In this document: positions 25,868 through 35,124 of the stretch, one piece after another
How the letters are laid out: each line of letters opens with the position of its first letter
Position numbering within the stretch: position 1 is the stretch's first letter
Source: Nitrospira sp.
GTDB taxonomy: Bacteria; Nitrospirota; Nitrospiria; Nitrospirales; Nitrospiraceae
Assembly (NCBI GenBank): GCA_022843785.1
Contig: JALHMZ010000018.1
Span: 1-49,907 of the forward strand
DNA length: 49,907 nt
Direction of reading: 5' to 3'
Notes under the pieces: model-generated
Database searches by the model: none
What the model was told of the DNA's origin: nothing
Seen by the model: the letters and a program-made list of their open reading frames with translations, nothing else
Position numbers and translations under genes: made by a program

Positions 25868-27598
25868 TTAGAAATTCAACCAGAGCTGTGCATAGGCCCA
25901 GGTCTGGTTTTTGCTGGTTCCGAGGTTCTCGCGGATATAGGGTCCCGTAAAGAGATAGGAGAAGGATGTCTGAAAAGCCAGCTTCCCGTCCATGAACAGG
26001 TGGGTCCAGGTGAAGTCCAGCTCATCTCCAAGGTGCTTAGTCGTATTCCCTACCTTGGAAAAGACATAGACGCCTTGGCTTGCGCGGTACCAGTTGTCTT
26101 GGGCATTGGCGAGGTTGAGGTTGGTGTACCAGACTTCTATATGATCGTCCCGTGTCGGCCTCGCTTGGAAATTGGCTGACCAGGTCAAAGTATTCTTCCA
26201 TCCCTGGACGTCCATGTAGCCCATGTGGATGTGGTTGGTGGGGTAGAGGTTTTCGAATGTGTTGGCGGTGGAGCAGGTTCCATAGGCCGGGTTCAACGTA
26301 CAATTTGCACGGCCGTCACCGGAGGCATAGTCGAAATTAAGGGCAAACCGTGGTTTCCAGGCCCAATCATAGAACGTGTAGCCGATCCAGTTTCTGGTCG
26401 CCCACGCACTGATGTGGAGACACTTCGTCTGATTTCCTGTCGCGCCGCAAGGTTCGGTCGTCCCGCCGGTGTCACCCATTTGGCCGAACTGGTAGACCAA
26501 CTCATTAGAGAAATCGAAGCCGCTCTTCTTGACGGCGATACGATTCCCAATGACATGCCGCGTTTGGTTCCCATGCTTCGGTGTGCCTAACCCCTGCGCA
26601 CGGACATCTGTCGAACCGAGATTATTCTTGTAGTAGATATAGAAGGGTTCGATCAAGGACCAGGGGACGACCTTGATCTGATTATAGAGGACGAGCATAT
26701 CGACATCCCCATGCGCATTTCTTGCTTGGCCGGTCACCGGTAGGCCCGTGACCGGGTTGATATTCGGTCCCCCGCTGCCGAGCGCTGCGCCCTGTGGGAG
26801 ATCAGTCTCAGCAAGCCTGAACCAGCCGAAGGATGAATCCATGAAACTCGTACCGTATTGCGCCATGATCCCGTCGAAGGAAAACCCGGTGTTCGCCCAA
26901 TCGAAGTGTCCCAACAGGCTTTGATCACCGAAAACAAGGTATTGCCGTCCGGCCTTGATGCCCAGGCCAGGGACTCCGGCAAAATTGCGAACCAGCATGT
27001 AGCCTGCTCGGATCCCGAGCGAACAGGCTGATCTGCCGGTGTTGAGAGCGGGGGCGCATGTATGATTAATCGGATCGCCGTTTCCACCCCAGGTGCGGGA
27101 ATCGATGAATTCGAAATACAGATTCACATCGGGAGAGATGTCATAACCGATGCCCAATCGGGTCATCTGTTGAACAAATGAATCGTTGGCGTTGCCTGTG
27201 AAGTGGTTGGCTATTCCCAGAGGGTTGTTACAGTTTCCTCCGCCTCCAATCCCTCCGCCGAAACAGAGATTGTTCCTGTATTCAGGACGGACGCGAAGGT
27301 CTGCGCGGATCCAGAGATTTTTGAGGTCGAAATTCCTGCCGATGTTCGGATCGAAGAGCTCGTACTTCTCCTTGAGGGGAATGCCTCGGCCGATCACGAT
27401 GATATTAGTGATTCTTTCGCCTTCCGGTATTTCGAAGGCCGCATTGACGATCGTGGTGGTGGCCAAGAGGAGAGCTGGGCCGATCGCAATGGCGAGTAAG
27501 AAGGCACGTATGCCGAGGTGCTCGTTCCAGGTACGGGTCCCCAGCCGGGTTTGCCTCTGGTGTCTGGGTTGGAAAAGAAACGAGAAAAACGATCTCAC
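25868..27598 (-). CDS. Alginate-export-type outer-membrane beta-barrel protein
   Basis: 576 residues, with a long basic N-terminus followed by a signal peptide (hydrophobic core FLLAIAIGPALLLATTTIV, cleavage likely after VNAA). The mature part is dense in alternating aromatic/polar strands (for example VNLYFEFIDSRTWGG, FALNFDYASGDG, IEVWYTNLNLANAQDN) and ends in a terminal Phe (QLWLNF), the usual barrel-insertion signal. This matches the alginate export (AlgE-like) porin family, which is common in Nitrospira-type genomes without alginate genes, so a general porin role is more likely. Start GTG at 27598 with AAGGAA 11 nt upstream. Several Cys pairs in loops suggest disulfides. Confidence 0.85.
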   Translation of the reverse strand: MRSFFSFLFQPRHQRQTRLGTRTWNEHLGIRAFLLAIAIGPALLLATTTIVNAAFEIPEGERITNIIVIGRGIPLKEKYELFDPNIGRNFDLKNLWIRADLRVRPEYRNNLCFGGGIGGGGNCNNPLGIANHFTGNANDSFVQQMTRLGIGYDISPDVNLYFEFIDSRTWGGNGDPINHTCAPALNTGRSACSLGIRAGYMLVRNFAGVPGLGIKAGRQYLVFGDQSLLGHFDWANTGFSFDGIMAQYGTSFMDSSFGWFRLAETDLPQGAALGSGGPNINPVTGLPVTGQARNAHGDVDMLVLYNQIKVVPWSLIEPFYIYYKNNLGSTDVRAQGLGTPKHGNQTRHVIGNRIAVKKSGFDFSNELVYQFGQMGDTGGTTEPCGATGNQTKCLHISAWATRNWIGYTFYDWAWKPRFALNFDYASGDGRANCTLNPAYGTCSTANTFENLYPTNHIHMGYMDVQGWKNTLTWSANFQARPTRDDHIEVWYTNLNLANAQDNWYRASQGVYVFSKVGNTTKHLGDELDFTWTHLFMDGKLAFQTSFSYLFTGPYIRENLGTSKNQTWAYAQLWLNF

Positions 27599-27653
27599 GT
27601 AACGGTGGTTCCTTGAGACTAGTGGTGTATCGGCGGGTGGTGATGATGCACGA

Positions 27654-27947
27654 TCAAACCTGACCCGGCTGGCCGGCTGTTTTGTCTTCGACCTGTTTGG
27701 CTGCGGAGTTGATTTCCTCTTCCGTCTCTTTCAGCGATGCCTGGAAGTCCTGTTCTGCCATTTTGACTTCTTGTTGAATGAGATTCAACTCGGGCTCGAC
27801 GGATTTCCGCAAATCTTCCGTCACATCTTTGAATCCTTTAAAGGCTTTTCCAACTTGCCGCCCCACCTCCGGCAATTGTTTAGGGCCGAAGAGGAGAAAC
27901 GCAATCACCAGAATAATAAGGACTTCGCCTGCTCCTAGTCCAAACAT
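27654..27947 (-). CDS. TatA/TatB-type twin-arginine translocase subunit
   Basis: 97 residues: short N-terminus, one transmembrane helix (EVLIILVIAFLLFGPK), the hinge FGPKQLPEVG and an amphipathic helix (RQVGKAFKGFKDVTEDL), followed by a long acidic helical tail (to residue 97) more like TatB. It forms part of the membrane channel exporting folded proteins. No tatC is in the window. Adjacent to a second TatA-type gene upstream on the same strand, sharing an 11-nt leader motif. Confidence 0.92.
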   Translation of the reverse strand: MFGLGAGEVLIILVIAFLLFGPKQLPEVGRQVGKAFKGFKDVTEDLRKSVEPELNLIQQEVKMAEQDFQASLKETEEEINSAAKQVEDKTAGQPGQV

Positions 27948-27960
27948 GGTGTATCACTGG

Positions 27961-27971
27961 AAATGCGTGAT
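27961..27971 (-). repeat. 11-nt motif repeated upstream of both TatA-type genes
   Basis: ATCACGCATTT on the minus strand lies 13 nt before the start at 27947 and again (28311-28321) 10 nt before the start at 28300. It is outside the coding part, so it suggests either a tandem duplication of the gene with its leader or a shared leader element. Confidence 0.5.
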
Positions 27972-28021
27972 TGATTCGGGCGGCGTCCAATTGCCGCTCG
28001 CGTTGCATGGCTCAGGTTCTC

Positions 28022-28300
28022 TTATCCTTGTTTGACCGGTCCTGGTTGTGCGGCTTTCGGCGCGGATGAAGGCGCGGCTTCCGGTTGTGCGGCGGCCGCA
28101 TTGGCTGAAACACCCTGGGCTTGTTGAGACTGTTCAGCCGGCGTGACGTCGATCGCGTCCGCTTCGTGCACGGTTTTCTTGAACCCTTTGATGGCTTTTC
28201 CAAGTCCTTCGCCCAGTTGCGGCAGTTTGCCGGCGCCGAAAATGATGAGGACGATGACCAGGATTAGCAGTAATTCCATCCAGCCGAACGAACCGAACAT
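28022..28300 (-). CDS. tatA: TatA-type twin-arginine translocase subunit
   Basis: 92 residues beginning [20 protein letters not shown], with the transmembrane helix, hinge [20 protein letters not shown] and amphipathic helix of TatA, then a low-complexity Ala/Gln/Pro tail (about 50-92). ATG at 28300 is preferred over the upstream in-frame Met because GAGG lies 6 nt before it and the N-terminus then matches TatA. Lies 74 nt from the second TatA-type gene. Confidence 0.93.
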   Translation of the reverse strand: MFGSFGWMELLLILVIVLIIFGAGKLPQLGEGLGKAIKGFKKTVHEADAIDVTPAEQSQQAQGVSANAAAAQPEAAPSSAPKAAQPGPVKQG

Positions 28301-28310
28301 GTCGAACCTC

Positions 28311-28321
28311 AAATGCGTGAT
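28311..28321 (-). repeat. Second copy of the 11-nt pre-tatA motif
   Basis: Same ATCACGCATTT (minus strand) as at 27961-27971, 10 nt upstream of the tatA start at 28300. Confidence 0.5.
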
Positions 28322-28419
28322 GAAGCAGGGAAACTGTCGGGACCATTACCGTAGAGAGAGGCTATACGAAGGGTCTGGATCAAGTCAAGAGAAGGGATTG
28401 CCGGAGTTACGGGTAGACG

Positions 28420-29502
28420 TTAGAACGGTTGAATGATGCCCCCTCCCAAGACTTCATTGTCTCGATAAAATACGGCGGATTGCCCAGGGCTTAGCGCGCG
28501 TTGGGGTTTATGGAACTGGATGCGAAGGGTAGAGGAGTTTAATGGGTAGATGGTTGCCGGGGTCGTCGACGTGGCATACCGTACCTTGACCTCGGCATCA
28601 GTCGGCCCATTCTGAAACGATGATGTAAAGAGGTTGAGGTCGCTGACGTCGCAGGTGCTTCGATAGAGAGACTCTTCGGGACCGAGCATGACAGTATTCG
28701 TCGTAGGGATGACAGATTGGACATAGAGGCGTTGGCCTGTGGCGACACCGAGCCCACGGCGTTGCCCGGGAGTATAAAAAGCGATGCCCTCATGCTGGCC
28801 TAGGGAACGGCCTGTTTCATCGACAAAGGATCCCGGCTTCTTGGCCTGGGGGTTCTCCCTTTCGATAAAGGTTCGATAGTCTCCGTGACTGACAAAGCAA
28901 ATCTCCTGACTTTCCTTCAATTCATCAGCAGGGAGGCCGAGCGCCTCCGCTTCCTGCCATACTTCTGTCTTCTGCATGCCGCCCACTGGAAACAGAAGTT
29001 GTGAGAGCCAGATAGGATTGAGCCGATAGAGAAAGTAGCTTTGGTCTTTCTTTAAATCGACGGAACGATGGAGCGTACAAGATCCGTCGTGTTGGTGGAC
29101 CCGCACATAATGACCGGTGGCGACATACGGAATGTTCCTCGATTGAGCCAGAGCAATCAGACCCTGGATCTTGACTCGTTCGTTGCAGCGGACGCAGGGA
29201 TTGGGAGTGATGCCATGGGTATATCCCTGGAGAAAGTCCTCGATGACTTTTGTTCGAAATGTATCCCGGCTGTCGATGACTTCATAGGGGATGCCGAGCG
29301 TCTTGGCGACATGTTTGGCGATCCCAATCTTGCAACATCCCCGCTCCTGCCACTTTTTTGAAGCGGCCACGGTTTCGTCTTCATGTTCCCAGACCTGGAG
29401 CGTGACGCCGTGCACGTCGTAGCCCTGGCGAACGAGCAACGCTGCCGCGACGGAGCTATCGACTCCGCCACTCATGCCGAGGAGAACAGTCTGACGGCTC
29501 AT
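28420..29502 (-). CDS. mnmA: tRNA-specific 2-thiouridylase MnmA
   Basis: 360 residues. The N-terminal ATP-pyrophosphatase PP-loop is LLGMSGGVDSSVAA. The two catalytic cysteines are in NPCVRCNERVK and in ICFVSHGDY. The C-terminal half has the beta-barrel tRNA-binding domain (GQRRGLGVATGQRLYV). It adds sulfur at C2 of the wobble uridine in tRNA-Lys, -Glu and -Gln, the same base that MnmE/MnmG modify at C5; both those genes lie further along this strand. Start ATG at 29502. Confidence 0.96.
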   Translation of the reverse strand: MSRQTVLLGMSGGVDSSVAAALLVRQGYDVHGVTLQVWEHEDETVAASKKWQERGCCKIGIAKHVAKTLGIPYEVIDSRDTFRTKVIEDFLQGYTHGITPNPCVRCNERVKIQGLIALAQSRNIPYVATGHYVRVHQHDGSCTLHRSVDLKKDQSYFLYRLNPIWLSQLLFPVGGMQKTEVWQEAEALGLPADELKESQEICFVSHGDYRTFIERENPQAKKPGSFVDETGRSLGQHEGIAFYTPGQRRGLGVATGQRLYVQSVIPTTNTVMLGPEESLYRSTCDVSDLNLFTSSFQNGPTDAEVKVRYATSTTPATIYPLNSSTLRIQFHKPQRALSPGQSAVFYRDNEVLGGGIIQPF

Positions 29503-29587
29503 AGAGTGCTATTGTACAGAGAGGGCCGTGAGAAGAGCTAGCCCGGATTCTTCATGACCGCATAGCAGAGGGGTATGAGGAATGTGA

Positions 29588-30037
29588 CTAGAGGTCAGAA
29601 GCACGAATTTTCCCGCGATGGGAAGTCAGATCGTAGACGTTTTTATTAGGTGCAGGCTGTTCCTCCTCTACCCATTTATGGGCGCCCATGTCGCACATTC
29701 CATGGAAATGGGCTCCGTCTTCGATGGCAATGGCGGGGGTGCGAATATCGCCGATGAGTATGCCGGGTTTCAGGATCTGAATCTTTTCGGCAGCGGTGAC
29801 AGTTCCGTTGATTTTTCCACTGGTGATCACTGTTTTCGCGGATACCATCCCTTTGATCACCGCATGTTCTCCCACGATCAAGGTTCCGGTGGTTCTGATT
29901 TCGCCTTCAGCTTTTCCGTCAATGCGTATCGTTGCGTCAAAATGAATGACGCCCTTAAAATCGACACCTTTCCCGAGAAAAGTAAAGTTCTCACTGTCGA
30001 CGCTGTCCTGAGCACTCTTGTCGCTCATGGCCCACAT
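29588..30037 (-). CDS. Bactofilin family protein
   Basis: 149 residues with the bactofilin right-handed beta-helix core (about 20-120): FLGKGVDFKGVIHFDATIR then repeating strands such as GTLIVGEHAVIKGMV and TAAEKIQILKPGILIGDI. Bactofilins polymerise into cytoskeletal filaments without nucleotide and organise cell-wall enzymes or chromosome-partition proteins. ATG at 30037 sits 12 nt after AAAGGAG; a second in-frame ATG at 30028 is possible. It is the downstream member of a bactofilin pair beside parAB, which fits reports that bactofilins can cooperate with ParABS in some bacteria. Confidence 0.92.
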   Translation of the reverse strand: MWAMSDKSAQDSVDSENFTFLGKGVDFKGVIHFDATIRIDGKAEGEIRTTGTLIVGEHAVIKGMVSAKTVITSGKINGTVTAAEKIQILKPGILIGDIRTPAIAIEDGAHFHGMCDMGAHKWVEEEQPAPNKNVYDLTSHRGKIRASDL

Positions 30038-30152
30038 AACTATCGTCTGCTCCTTTCACGCCGCCTGATAGCGGCGTGTTTTCAAGGTGTCTCGGCAGGA
30101 GGTCGCGTCACCGTGACTAATGTCTAGGTGCGCAACTATCGTCAAGCAGGCG

Positions 30153-30626
30153 TTAGCCGGCGACTCGCTTCACGGACGGTTGCTCTGACTGGGTGATGGC
30201 CCGAAGTGCCGGCTCTCGTTGCGTGTCGCGAGCCGCTTGGGTCATTTCGAGTGTGCCGTTGAAGAGTACGCCTTCTTCGATCGACAACATGGGGGTCTTC
30301 ACACCCCCGTTGATGACAGCGGGAGCTCTCAGTTTGAGCTTCTCTTTTATATGAATATCTCCGGTGATCTTTCCCTTACAGATTAGGGTTCCTGCCGTCA
30401 CTTTTGCTTTGAGGACAGCCTCTTCCCCGACCAGCAGGACACCATCGGTCGTGATCTCGCCATCAAGGGATCCATCGATTCGTACCGTTCCCGTGTAGGA
30501 AATAGAACCTTTGAAATCAACACCCTTCCCGATGAAGGCGCTGACATCTTCTCTTGTTTCAACTCGTGTGGGCGTGAGGCTCGGCCCATTTTCCTCTGTA
30601 CCATCTTGCTTCTCAGGCTTCCACAT
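30153..30626 (-). CDS. Bactofilin family protein (second)
   Basis: 157 residues with the same core pattern (FIGKGVDFKGSISYTGTVR, then DGVLLVGEEAVLKAKVTAG and IHIKEKLKLRAPAVINGGV) flanked by longer charged tails. ATG at 30626 is chosen over 30656 because GAGGAGGAG lies just upstream. It is located between parB and the other bactofilin, 168 nt after parB. Confidence 0.92.
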   Translation of the reverse strand: MWKPEKQDGTEENGPSLTPTRVETREDVSAFIGKGVDFKGSISYTGTVRIDGSLDGEITTDGVLLVGEEAVLKAKVTAGTLICKGKITGDIHIKEKLKLRAPAVINGGVKTPMLSIEEGVLFNGTLEMTQAARDTQREPALRAITQSEQPSVKRVAG

Positions 30627-30794
30627 ATGGATCTCCTCCTCATCCTGTCCGGCCAAATTAAGTGCAGCGAGTGCTTGTGTATACTGTTGCAGTTGTATCG
30701 GTCGCTTCAGGTAGCAAATGTAGCGGAAATTTATGGAAAAGCAAGAAGTAAGTCCTTTCCCATTGTACCCGATGCAACTGAGATGGAGCGAGGT

Positions 30795-31646
30795 CTACTC
30801 TGAAAGTAGAGTCTCGACGATACCATCTAATTGCTGTGCTGAGAAATACTGAATCGCGATTGTCCCACCCTGCCCTCTAGGCACGAGATGCACTTTCGTT
30901 CCGAGTTTCTTCTGCAATTGAATCTCGAGCGCATTCCATTCAGAACTTACCTGGGTCTTGCGAGCGCGCTTTTTCTTAACTAGTGAAGATTCAACGAGTT
31001 TTTCTGTTTCTCGCACGGAAAGTCCATGAGAGACCACCATTGTGGATACTTGCATCTGTTGTTCAGGGGACTCCAGACCAAGGATAACTTTTGCATGGCC
31101 GGCTGAGAGAGTCCCGTTCTCAACGAGTTTCTGCGCTTCCGGGTGGAGCTGTGTCAGGCGCACTGCGTTGGCGACCGAGGATCTGTCGCGCCCAACTTTC
31201 TGAGCAATGGCATCTTGCGTGAGTCCAAATTCGTTTATCATCCGTGAATAGGCACGGGCCGTTTCCATCGGATTCAAATCCGCTCGTTGTATATTTTCCA
31301 CCAAGGCGATCAGCAATGATTCTTGATCGCTACAATTCCTGACGACAGCTTGGATTGTTTCAAGACCAGCTTCTTTTGAGGCGCGCCATCGTCGCTCACC
31401 GGCGATGAGCTCAAAGATCCCATCGCCTTTGCGGCGCACCATGATGGGCTGTAGGATACCGCTCTCCTTGATAGAGGCTGCCAATTCAGCGAGTTCTCCC
31501 GGAGCAAAATGATGCCGCGGCTGATACCGGTTGGGAACGATGTCAGTAATTCGTATGTGCTGTACGTCGCTGGCCTCAATCGGCTGGTTTACAGCCACAG
31601 ACGGCAAGAGAGCATCGAGTCCTCTACCGAGCGCTTTCTTTTCCAT
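30795..31646 (-). CDS. parB: Chromosome-partitioning protein ParB
   Basis: 283 residues. The N-terminal KKALGRGLDALLP is the usual ParA-interacting start. CTP-binding boxes follow: YQPRHHF, IAGERRWRA and ENIQRADLNPMETA. The helix-turn-helix (LTQDAIAQKVGRDRSSVANAV) reads parS, and the C-terminal dimerisation domain follows. It spreads from parS as a CTP clamp and loads SMC. Its start (31646) overlaps the end of parA by 23 nt. Two parS sites lie at 32469 and 33146. Confidence 0.97.
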   Translation of the reverse strand: MEKKALGRGLDALLPSVAVNQPIEASDVQHIRITDIVPNRYQPRHHFAPGELAELAASIKESGILQPIMVRRKGDGIFELIAGERRWRASKEAGLETIQAVVRNCSDQESLLIALVENIQRADLNPMETARAYSRMINEFGLTQDAIAQKVGRDRSSVANAVRLTQLHPEAQKLVENGTLSAGHAKVILGLESPEQQMQVSTMVVSHGLSVRETEKLVESSLVKKKRARKTQVSSEWNALEIQLQKKLGTKVHLVPRGQGGTIAIQYFSAQQLDGIVETLLSE

Positions 31647-32400
31647 TAGTTAGAAACTCCTTGGCTAGAGCAACGTAGGCCTGCGAACCGGCTGATGCTG
31701 CGTTATACAATATGCCGGGCCGGCCATAACTCGGAGCCTCTGCCAGCGCGACATTGCGGGGGATAACCGCGCGATAGACCTTTTCCGTGAAGTGCGAACG
31801 CACTTGATCGGCAACTTGGCGAGCCAATGTATTGCGGGCATCAAACATTGTCAAGACGATTCCTTCGATATGGAGATCAGGATTAAAGGATTGGCGCACT
31901 CGTTCAATACTGCCTAACAGTCTGGTGAGGCCCTCCATTGCATAATATTCGCACTGAACCGGGATGAGTACAGAATTGGCTGCTGTTAGGGCATTGACGG
32001 TGAGAATCCCAAGCGCTGGCGGGCAATCGATAAAGATCATGTCATACTGTTCAGCGATCTCTCCAATCACATCTTTCAAATGAGCCTCTCGACCGGTGGC
32101 ATTTACGAGCTCTATTTCCGCTCCAGCAAGATCTGCATTAGCCGGAAGGACCGTGAGACCATGGATGGCACTTTTCACTCTCACAAATTCACATTTTGTA
32201 TCTTTAATCAAGCAGTTATAGACTGTTTTATTCAATGATCGCGGATCAATTCCAAGGCCGCTCGTTGCATTTCCCTGGGGATCCAGATCGATTAAGAGGA
32301 CGGATTTTCCCTCCAGGGCAATCGCCGATGCAAGATTGATCGTCGTGGTTGTCTTTCCTACCCCACCCTTCTGATTGGCTACTGCGATAATCTTTTTCAT
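31624..32400 (-). CDS. parA: Chromosome-partitioning ATPase ParA (Soj)
   Basis: 258 residues with a canonical deviant Walker A KGGVGKTTT (Lys11, Lys16), A' motif LLIDLDPQGN and Walker B IFIDCPPAL. It moves ParB-parS on the nucleoid by an ATP-driven gradient. ATG at 32400 gives the standard N-terminus; an upstream in-frame start at 32430 adds ten unlike residues. It contrasts usefully with the island ATPase at 5301, where the P-loop Lys is Arg. Confidence 0.97.
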   Translation of the reverse strand: MKKIIAVANQKGGVGKTTTTINLASAIALEGKSVLLIDLDPQGNATSGLGIDPRSLNKTVYNCLIKDTKCEFVRVKSAIHGLTVLPANADLAGAEIELVNATGREAHLKDVIGEIAEQYDMIFIDCPPALGILTVNALTAANSVLIPVQCEYYAMEGLTRLLGSIERVRQSFNPDLHIEGIVLTMFDARNTLARQVADQVRSHFTEKVYRAVIPRNVALAEAPSYGRPGILYNAASAGSQAYVALAKEFLTNGKESAR

Positions 32401-32468
32401 ATGCAGTGTGGCTCTAGGCCCCTCTCTCAACAGATTCTGAAGATCTGGTCGAACGAGATGATAGAAAA

Positions 32469-32484
32469 TGTTCCACGTGGAACA
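32469..32484. promoter_or_regulatory. parS site 1
   Basis: Perfect 16-bp palindrome TGTTCCACGTGGAACA between rsmG and parA, matching the bacterial parS consensus TGTTNCACGTGNAACA. ParB nucleation site about 70 nt upstream of parA. Confidence 0.95.
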
Positions 32485-32505
32485 TCAATGCGTCATCACT
32501 ACTAT

Positions 32506-33162
32506 TCATATGGGTGACAAAATAGAGACCACTCTATGACCGAAACCAACGGGAAGGTCAAATTCATGTTCTTTATTAATAGACCATCCATTCCCAAGCT
32601 CTAATGGATTAATTCGACAGGATGAATAGATGATAGCCTTCCCGCCAGTTGTGAGGAGTTTTGACCCTCTTCGCAACACTGACTCGTATTTCAACGCCCG
32701 CGTGGTCATGTAGTCGAATGGAGAGTTTTGTCCATTCTTGAGGATGAACTGATCAAGGGTCCCATAGAAAATGGTGACTCCTTCAAGGCGGAGAAGGCCG
32801 ACGATAAAATAGAGGAATGATATTTTCTTTTGGACTGGCTCTATCAGCGTGATATTCAAGTCATTTCTGGTAATTTTCAGTGGAATACCTGGAAATCCAG
32901 CCCCTGTTCCGATATCGACCAGGCGGGCCCCATGAGTAATCGGTTCTGCTGTCAACCCGGCAAGAGAATCGACAAAATGCTTGACGATAATTTCTTCGGT
33001 CGCTGTGATACTGGTTAAATTGACTGATCGATTCCAGATTTGAAGCTGTTCCAGGTAGATCATGAATTGTTTCACTTGATCAGCCTGGAGACGAATGCCG
33101 ATTCGATCAGAGAATTTTTCAAAAATAGAGGAGAAATTGGAGATTTGTTCCACGTGGAACAA
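32506..33162 (-). CDS. rsmG: 16S rRNA (guanine527-N7)-methyltransferase RsmG
   Basis: 218 residues. Family signatures are WNRSVNLTSITATEEIIVKHFVDSL and the SAM site VDIGTGAGFPGIPLK, then IEPVQKKISFL. The longest frame starts at TTG 33162 and reads Phe-His-Val-Glu-Gln because parS site 2 forms its first codons; GTG at 33153 is an alternative start, also inside parS. No clear ribosome binding site is visible for either, so expression may depend on coupling to mnmG upstream (66 nt). Confidence 0.94.
   Translation of the reverse strand: MFHVEQISNFSSIFEKFSDRIGIRLQADQVKQFMIYLEQLQIWNRSVNLTSITATEEIIVKHFVDSLAGLTAEPITHGARLVDIGTGAGFPGIPLKITRNDLNITLIEPVQKKISFLYFIVGLLRLEGVTIFYGTLDQFILKNGQNSPFDYMTTRALKYESVLRRGSKLLTTGGKAIIYSSCRINPLELGNGWSINKEHEFDLPVGFGHRVVSILSPI
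33146..33161. promoter_or_regulatory. parS site 2, overlapping the start of rsmG
   Basis: Second perfect TGTTCCACGTGGAACA palindrome, 661 bp from site 1 (end to start). It occupies the first codons of rsmG, so ParB bound here would cover the rsmG start region. Confidence 0.95.
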
Positions 33163-33228
33163 TTACGTGAATACGTATGCCAGGTCAAGAGAAACGTTCT
33201 GTGGTCTGGAACGGATTACTCGGCGTTA

Positions 33229-35118
33229 CTAATGGACCACTTGCTGAGGAGGCTGGCGGTGGTATTTTTCCACTGCAACAAGGAGCAGTGATATCGCAGC
33301 AGGCGTGACGCCGGAGATCCTTGAAGCCTGTCCAATTGTTTCAGGACGCACCCGTTTCAGTTTCTCCCGTACCTCGCGGGAGAACCCGGACACCAGATCG
33401 TAGTTGAAAGTCTGCGGGATGCATCGCTGTTCGAATTTCTTGAATTTTCCAATCTGATGAAGTTGGCGCTTGATGTAGCCATCGTACTTGATTTGAAGCT
33501 CTACTTCATCTGCGATTTCAATATCTTCAATGGCATCAACTTCCAGCGTACGTAGCAGGTCCTGATAGGTCGATTCCTGTCTGCGTAAAATCTGGGCAAG
33601 GGTTTGTGAAGGGGAAATATCTTGAAGATAAGTATCATGTGTTCGTGCACGGACAGAGTCGGTCAATCGTGGCCGTGTACGATTAAGCCGGACGACCTCG
33701 TTTTCAATTGCTGTCTTTTTCTCCACGAGTCTCTCATAAGCCGGGGCATCGACTAATCCAAGATGATGGCCGATCTGCATTAGTCGTAGATCGGCATTGC
33801 TATGACGAAGCAGCAACCGATATTCCGCCCGCGAGGTAAACATCCGATAGGGCTCATAGGCATCTTTTGTAATCAAATCATCAATCAGGACCCCGATGTA
33901 GGCTTGAGATCGATCCAGGACCAGCGGTGGTTGATTTCTCACCTTGAGAACGGCATTGACTCCTGCCATCAGACCCTGCGCGGCTGCCTCTTCATAGCCG
34001 GACGTTCCATTAATCTGTCCCGCATGGTACAGACCTGTGACCAATTTTGTTTCCAGTGTTTGATGGAGTTGACGGGGGGGGAAATAATCATATTCGATTG
34101 CATAGCCTGGTTTGAGCATCTTGGTCTGTTGCAATCCAGGAATCGTCTTGAGGACAGCTGATTGAACATCGACCGGGAGGCTGGTCGAGATACCATTTGG
34201 ATAGAATTCGATGGAATCGAGCCCTTCCGGCTCTACGAAAATCTGGTGCCGCTCCTTGTCCGCGAAACGCACCACCTTGTCCTCAATGGATGGGCAGTAC
34301 CGAGGTCCTGTGGATTCAATCACGCCGCTGTAGAGCGGTGAGCGGTCAAGGTTTGCTCGGATTATGTCATGCGTGTCCTGATTCGTGTAGGTCAGATGGC
34401 AGAGGATCTGCCTGGTCTCGATTTTCTTGGTCCGATAGGAAAAGGGCGGAGGTGGATCGTCGCCCGGCTGCGGAATCATGACTGAAAAATCGATCGTATT
34501 TTTGTCCAGGCGTGGCGGCGTCCCGGTCTTCAAGCGTCCAATTTCGAATCCAAGATCTCGCATGCAATCAGATAAGTGTTCCGCCGAGGCTTCTCCCGCG
34601 CGTCCTGCCGGAAAATGGTTGAGCCCGATATGGATAAGTCCCTTAAGGAATGTTCCTGATGTCAAGACGACGGCTTTCGCGGTGATCGTCTGGCCGCAGC
34701 CCGTGACGATCCCCGTCACTGCACCGCCGGCTGTGAGCAGGCGATCCACGGTTCCCTCGGCAATGGTCAGCTGCGGTTCGCCCGCAAGCGTGTCCTGCAT
34801 GGCTGAGCGGTAGAGCGCCTTGTCGCATTGGGCGCGCAGAGCTCGCACCGCCGGCCCCTTGCTTGTGTTGATGAATCGAAACTGAATGCCGGCCCGGTCC
34901 GTATTCCGCCCCATCTCACCGCCGAGGGCGTCGATCTCTTTGACCAGATGTCCCTTGGCAATCCCACCGACGGCGGGGTTGCAAGACATCTGTGCAATAC
35001 GGGATCGTTCCATCGTCAAGAGCAAGGTCGTCGCGCCCATCCGCGCAGATGCGAGCGCCGCTTCGCATCCGGCATGACCTCCGCCCACCACGATCACATC
35101 GAATTTCATAGACTCCAA
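33229..35118 (-). CDS. mnmG: tRNA uridine-5-carboxymethylaminomethyl modification enzyme MnmG (GidA)
   Basis: 629 residues. FAD site [19 protein letters not shown] at the N-terminus, then the family stretch [30 protein letters not shown] and the C-terminal tRNA-binding helical domain ([13 protein letters not shown] to the end). With MnmE it builds the (carboxymethyl)aminomethyl group at C5 of the wobble uridine. The start ATG at 35118 is 6 nt after mnmE's stop, so the partner subunits are co-translated from one message. Confidence 0.97.
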   Translation of the reverse strand: MESMKFDVIVVGGGHAGCEAALASARMGATTLLLTMERSRIAQMSCNPAVGGIAKGHLVKEIDALGGEMGRNTDRAGIQFRFINTSKGPAVRALRAQCDKALYRSAMQDTLAGEPQLTIAEGTVDRLLTAGGAVTGIVTGCGQTITAKAVVLTSGTFLKGLIHIGLNHFPAGRAGEASAEHLSDCMRDLGFEIGRLKTGTPPRLDKNTIDFSVMIPQPGDDPPPPFSYRTKKIETRQILCHLTYTNQDTHDIIRANLDRSPLYSGVIESTGPRYCPSIEDKVVRFADKERHQIFVEPEGLDSIEFYPNGISTSLPVDVQSAVLKTIPGLQQTKMLKPGYAIEYDYFPPRQLHQTLETKLVTGLYHAGQINGTSGYEEAAAQGLMAGVNAVLKVRNQPPLVLDRSQAYIGVLIDDLITKDAYEPYRMFTSRAEYRLLLRHSNADLRLMQIGHHLGLVDAPAYERLVEKKTAIENEVVRLNRTRPRLTDSVRARTHDTYLQDISPSQTLAQILRRQESTYQDLLRTLEVDAIEDIEIADEVELQIKYDGYIKRQLHQIGKFKKFEQRCIPQTFNYDLVSGFSREVREKLKRVRPETIGQASRISGVTPAAISLLLVAVEKYHRQPPQQVVH

Positions 35119-35124
35119 TCCTAC

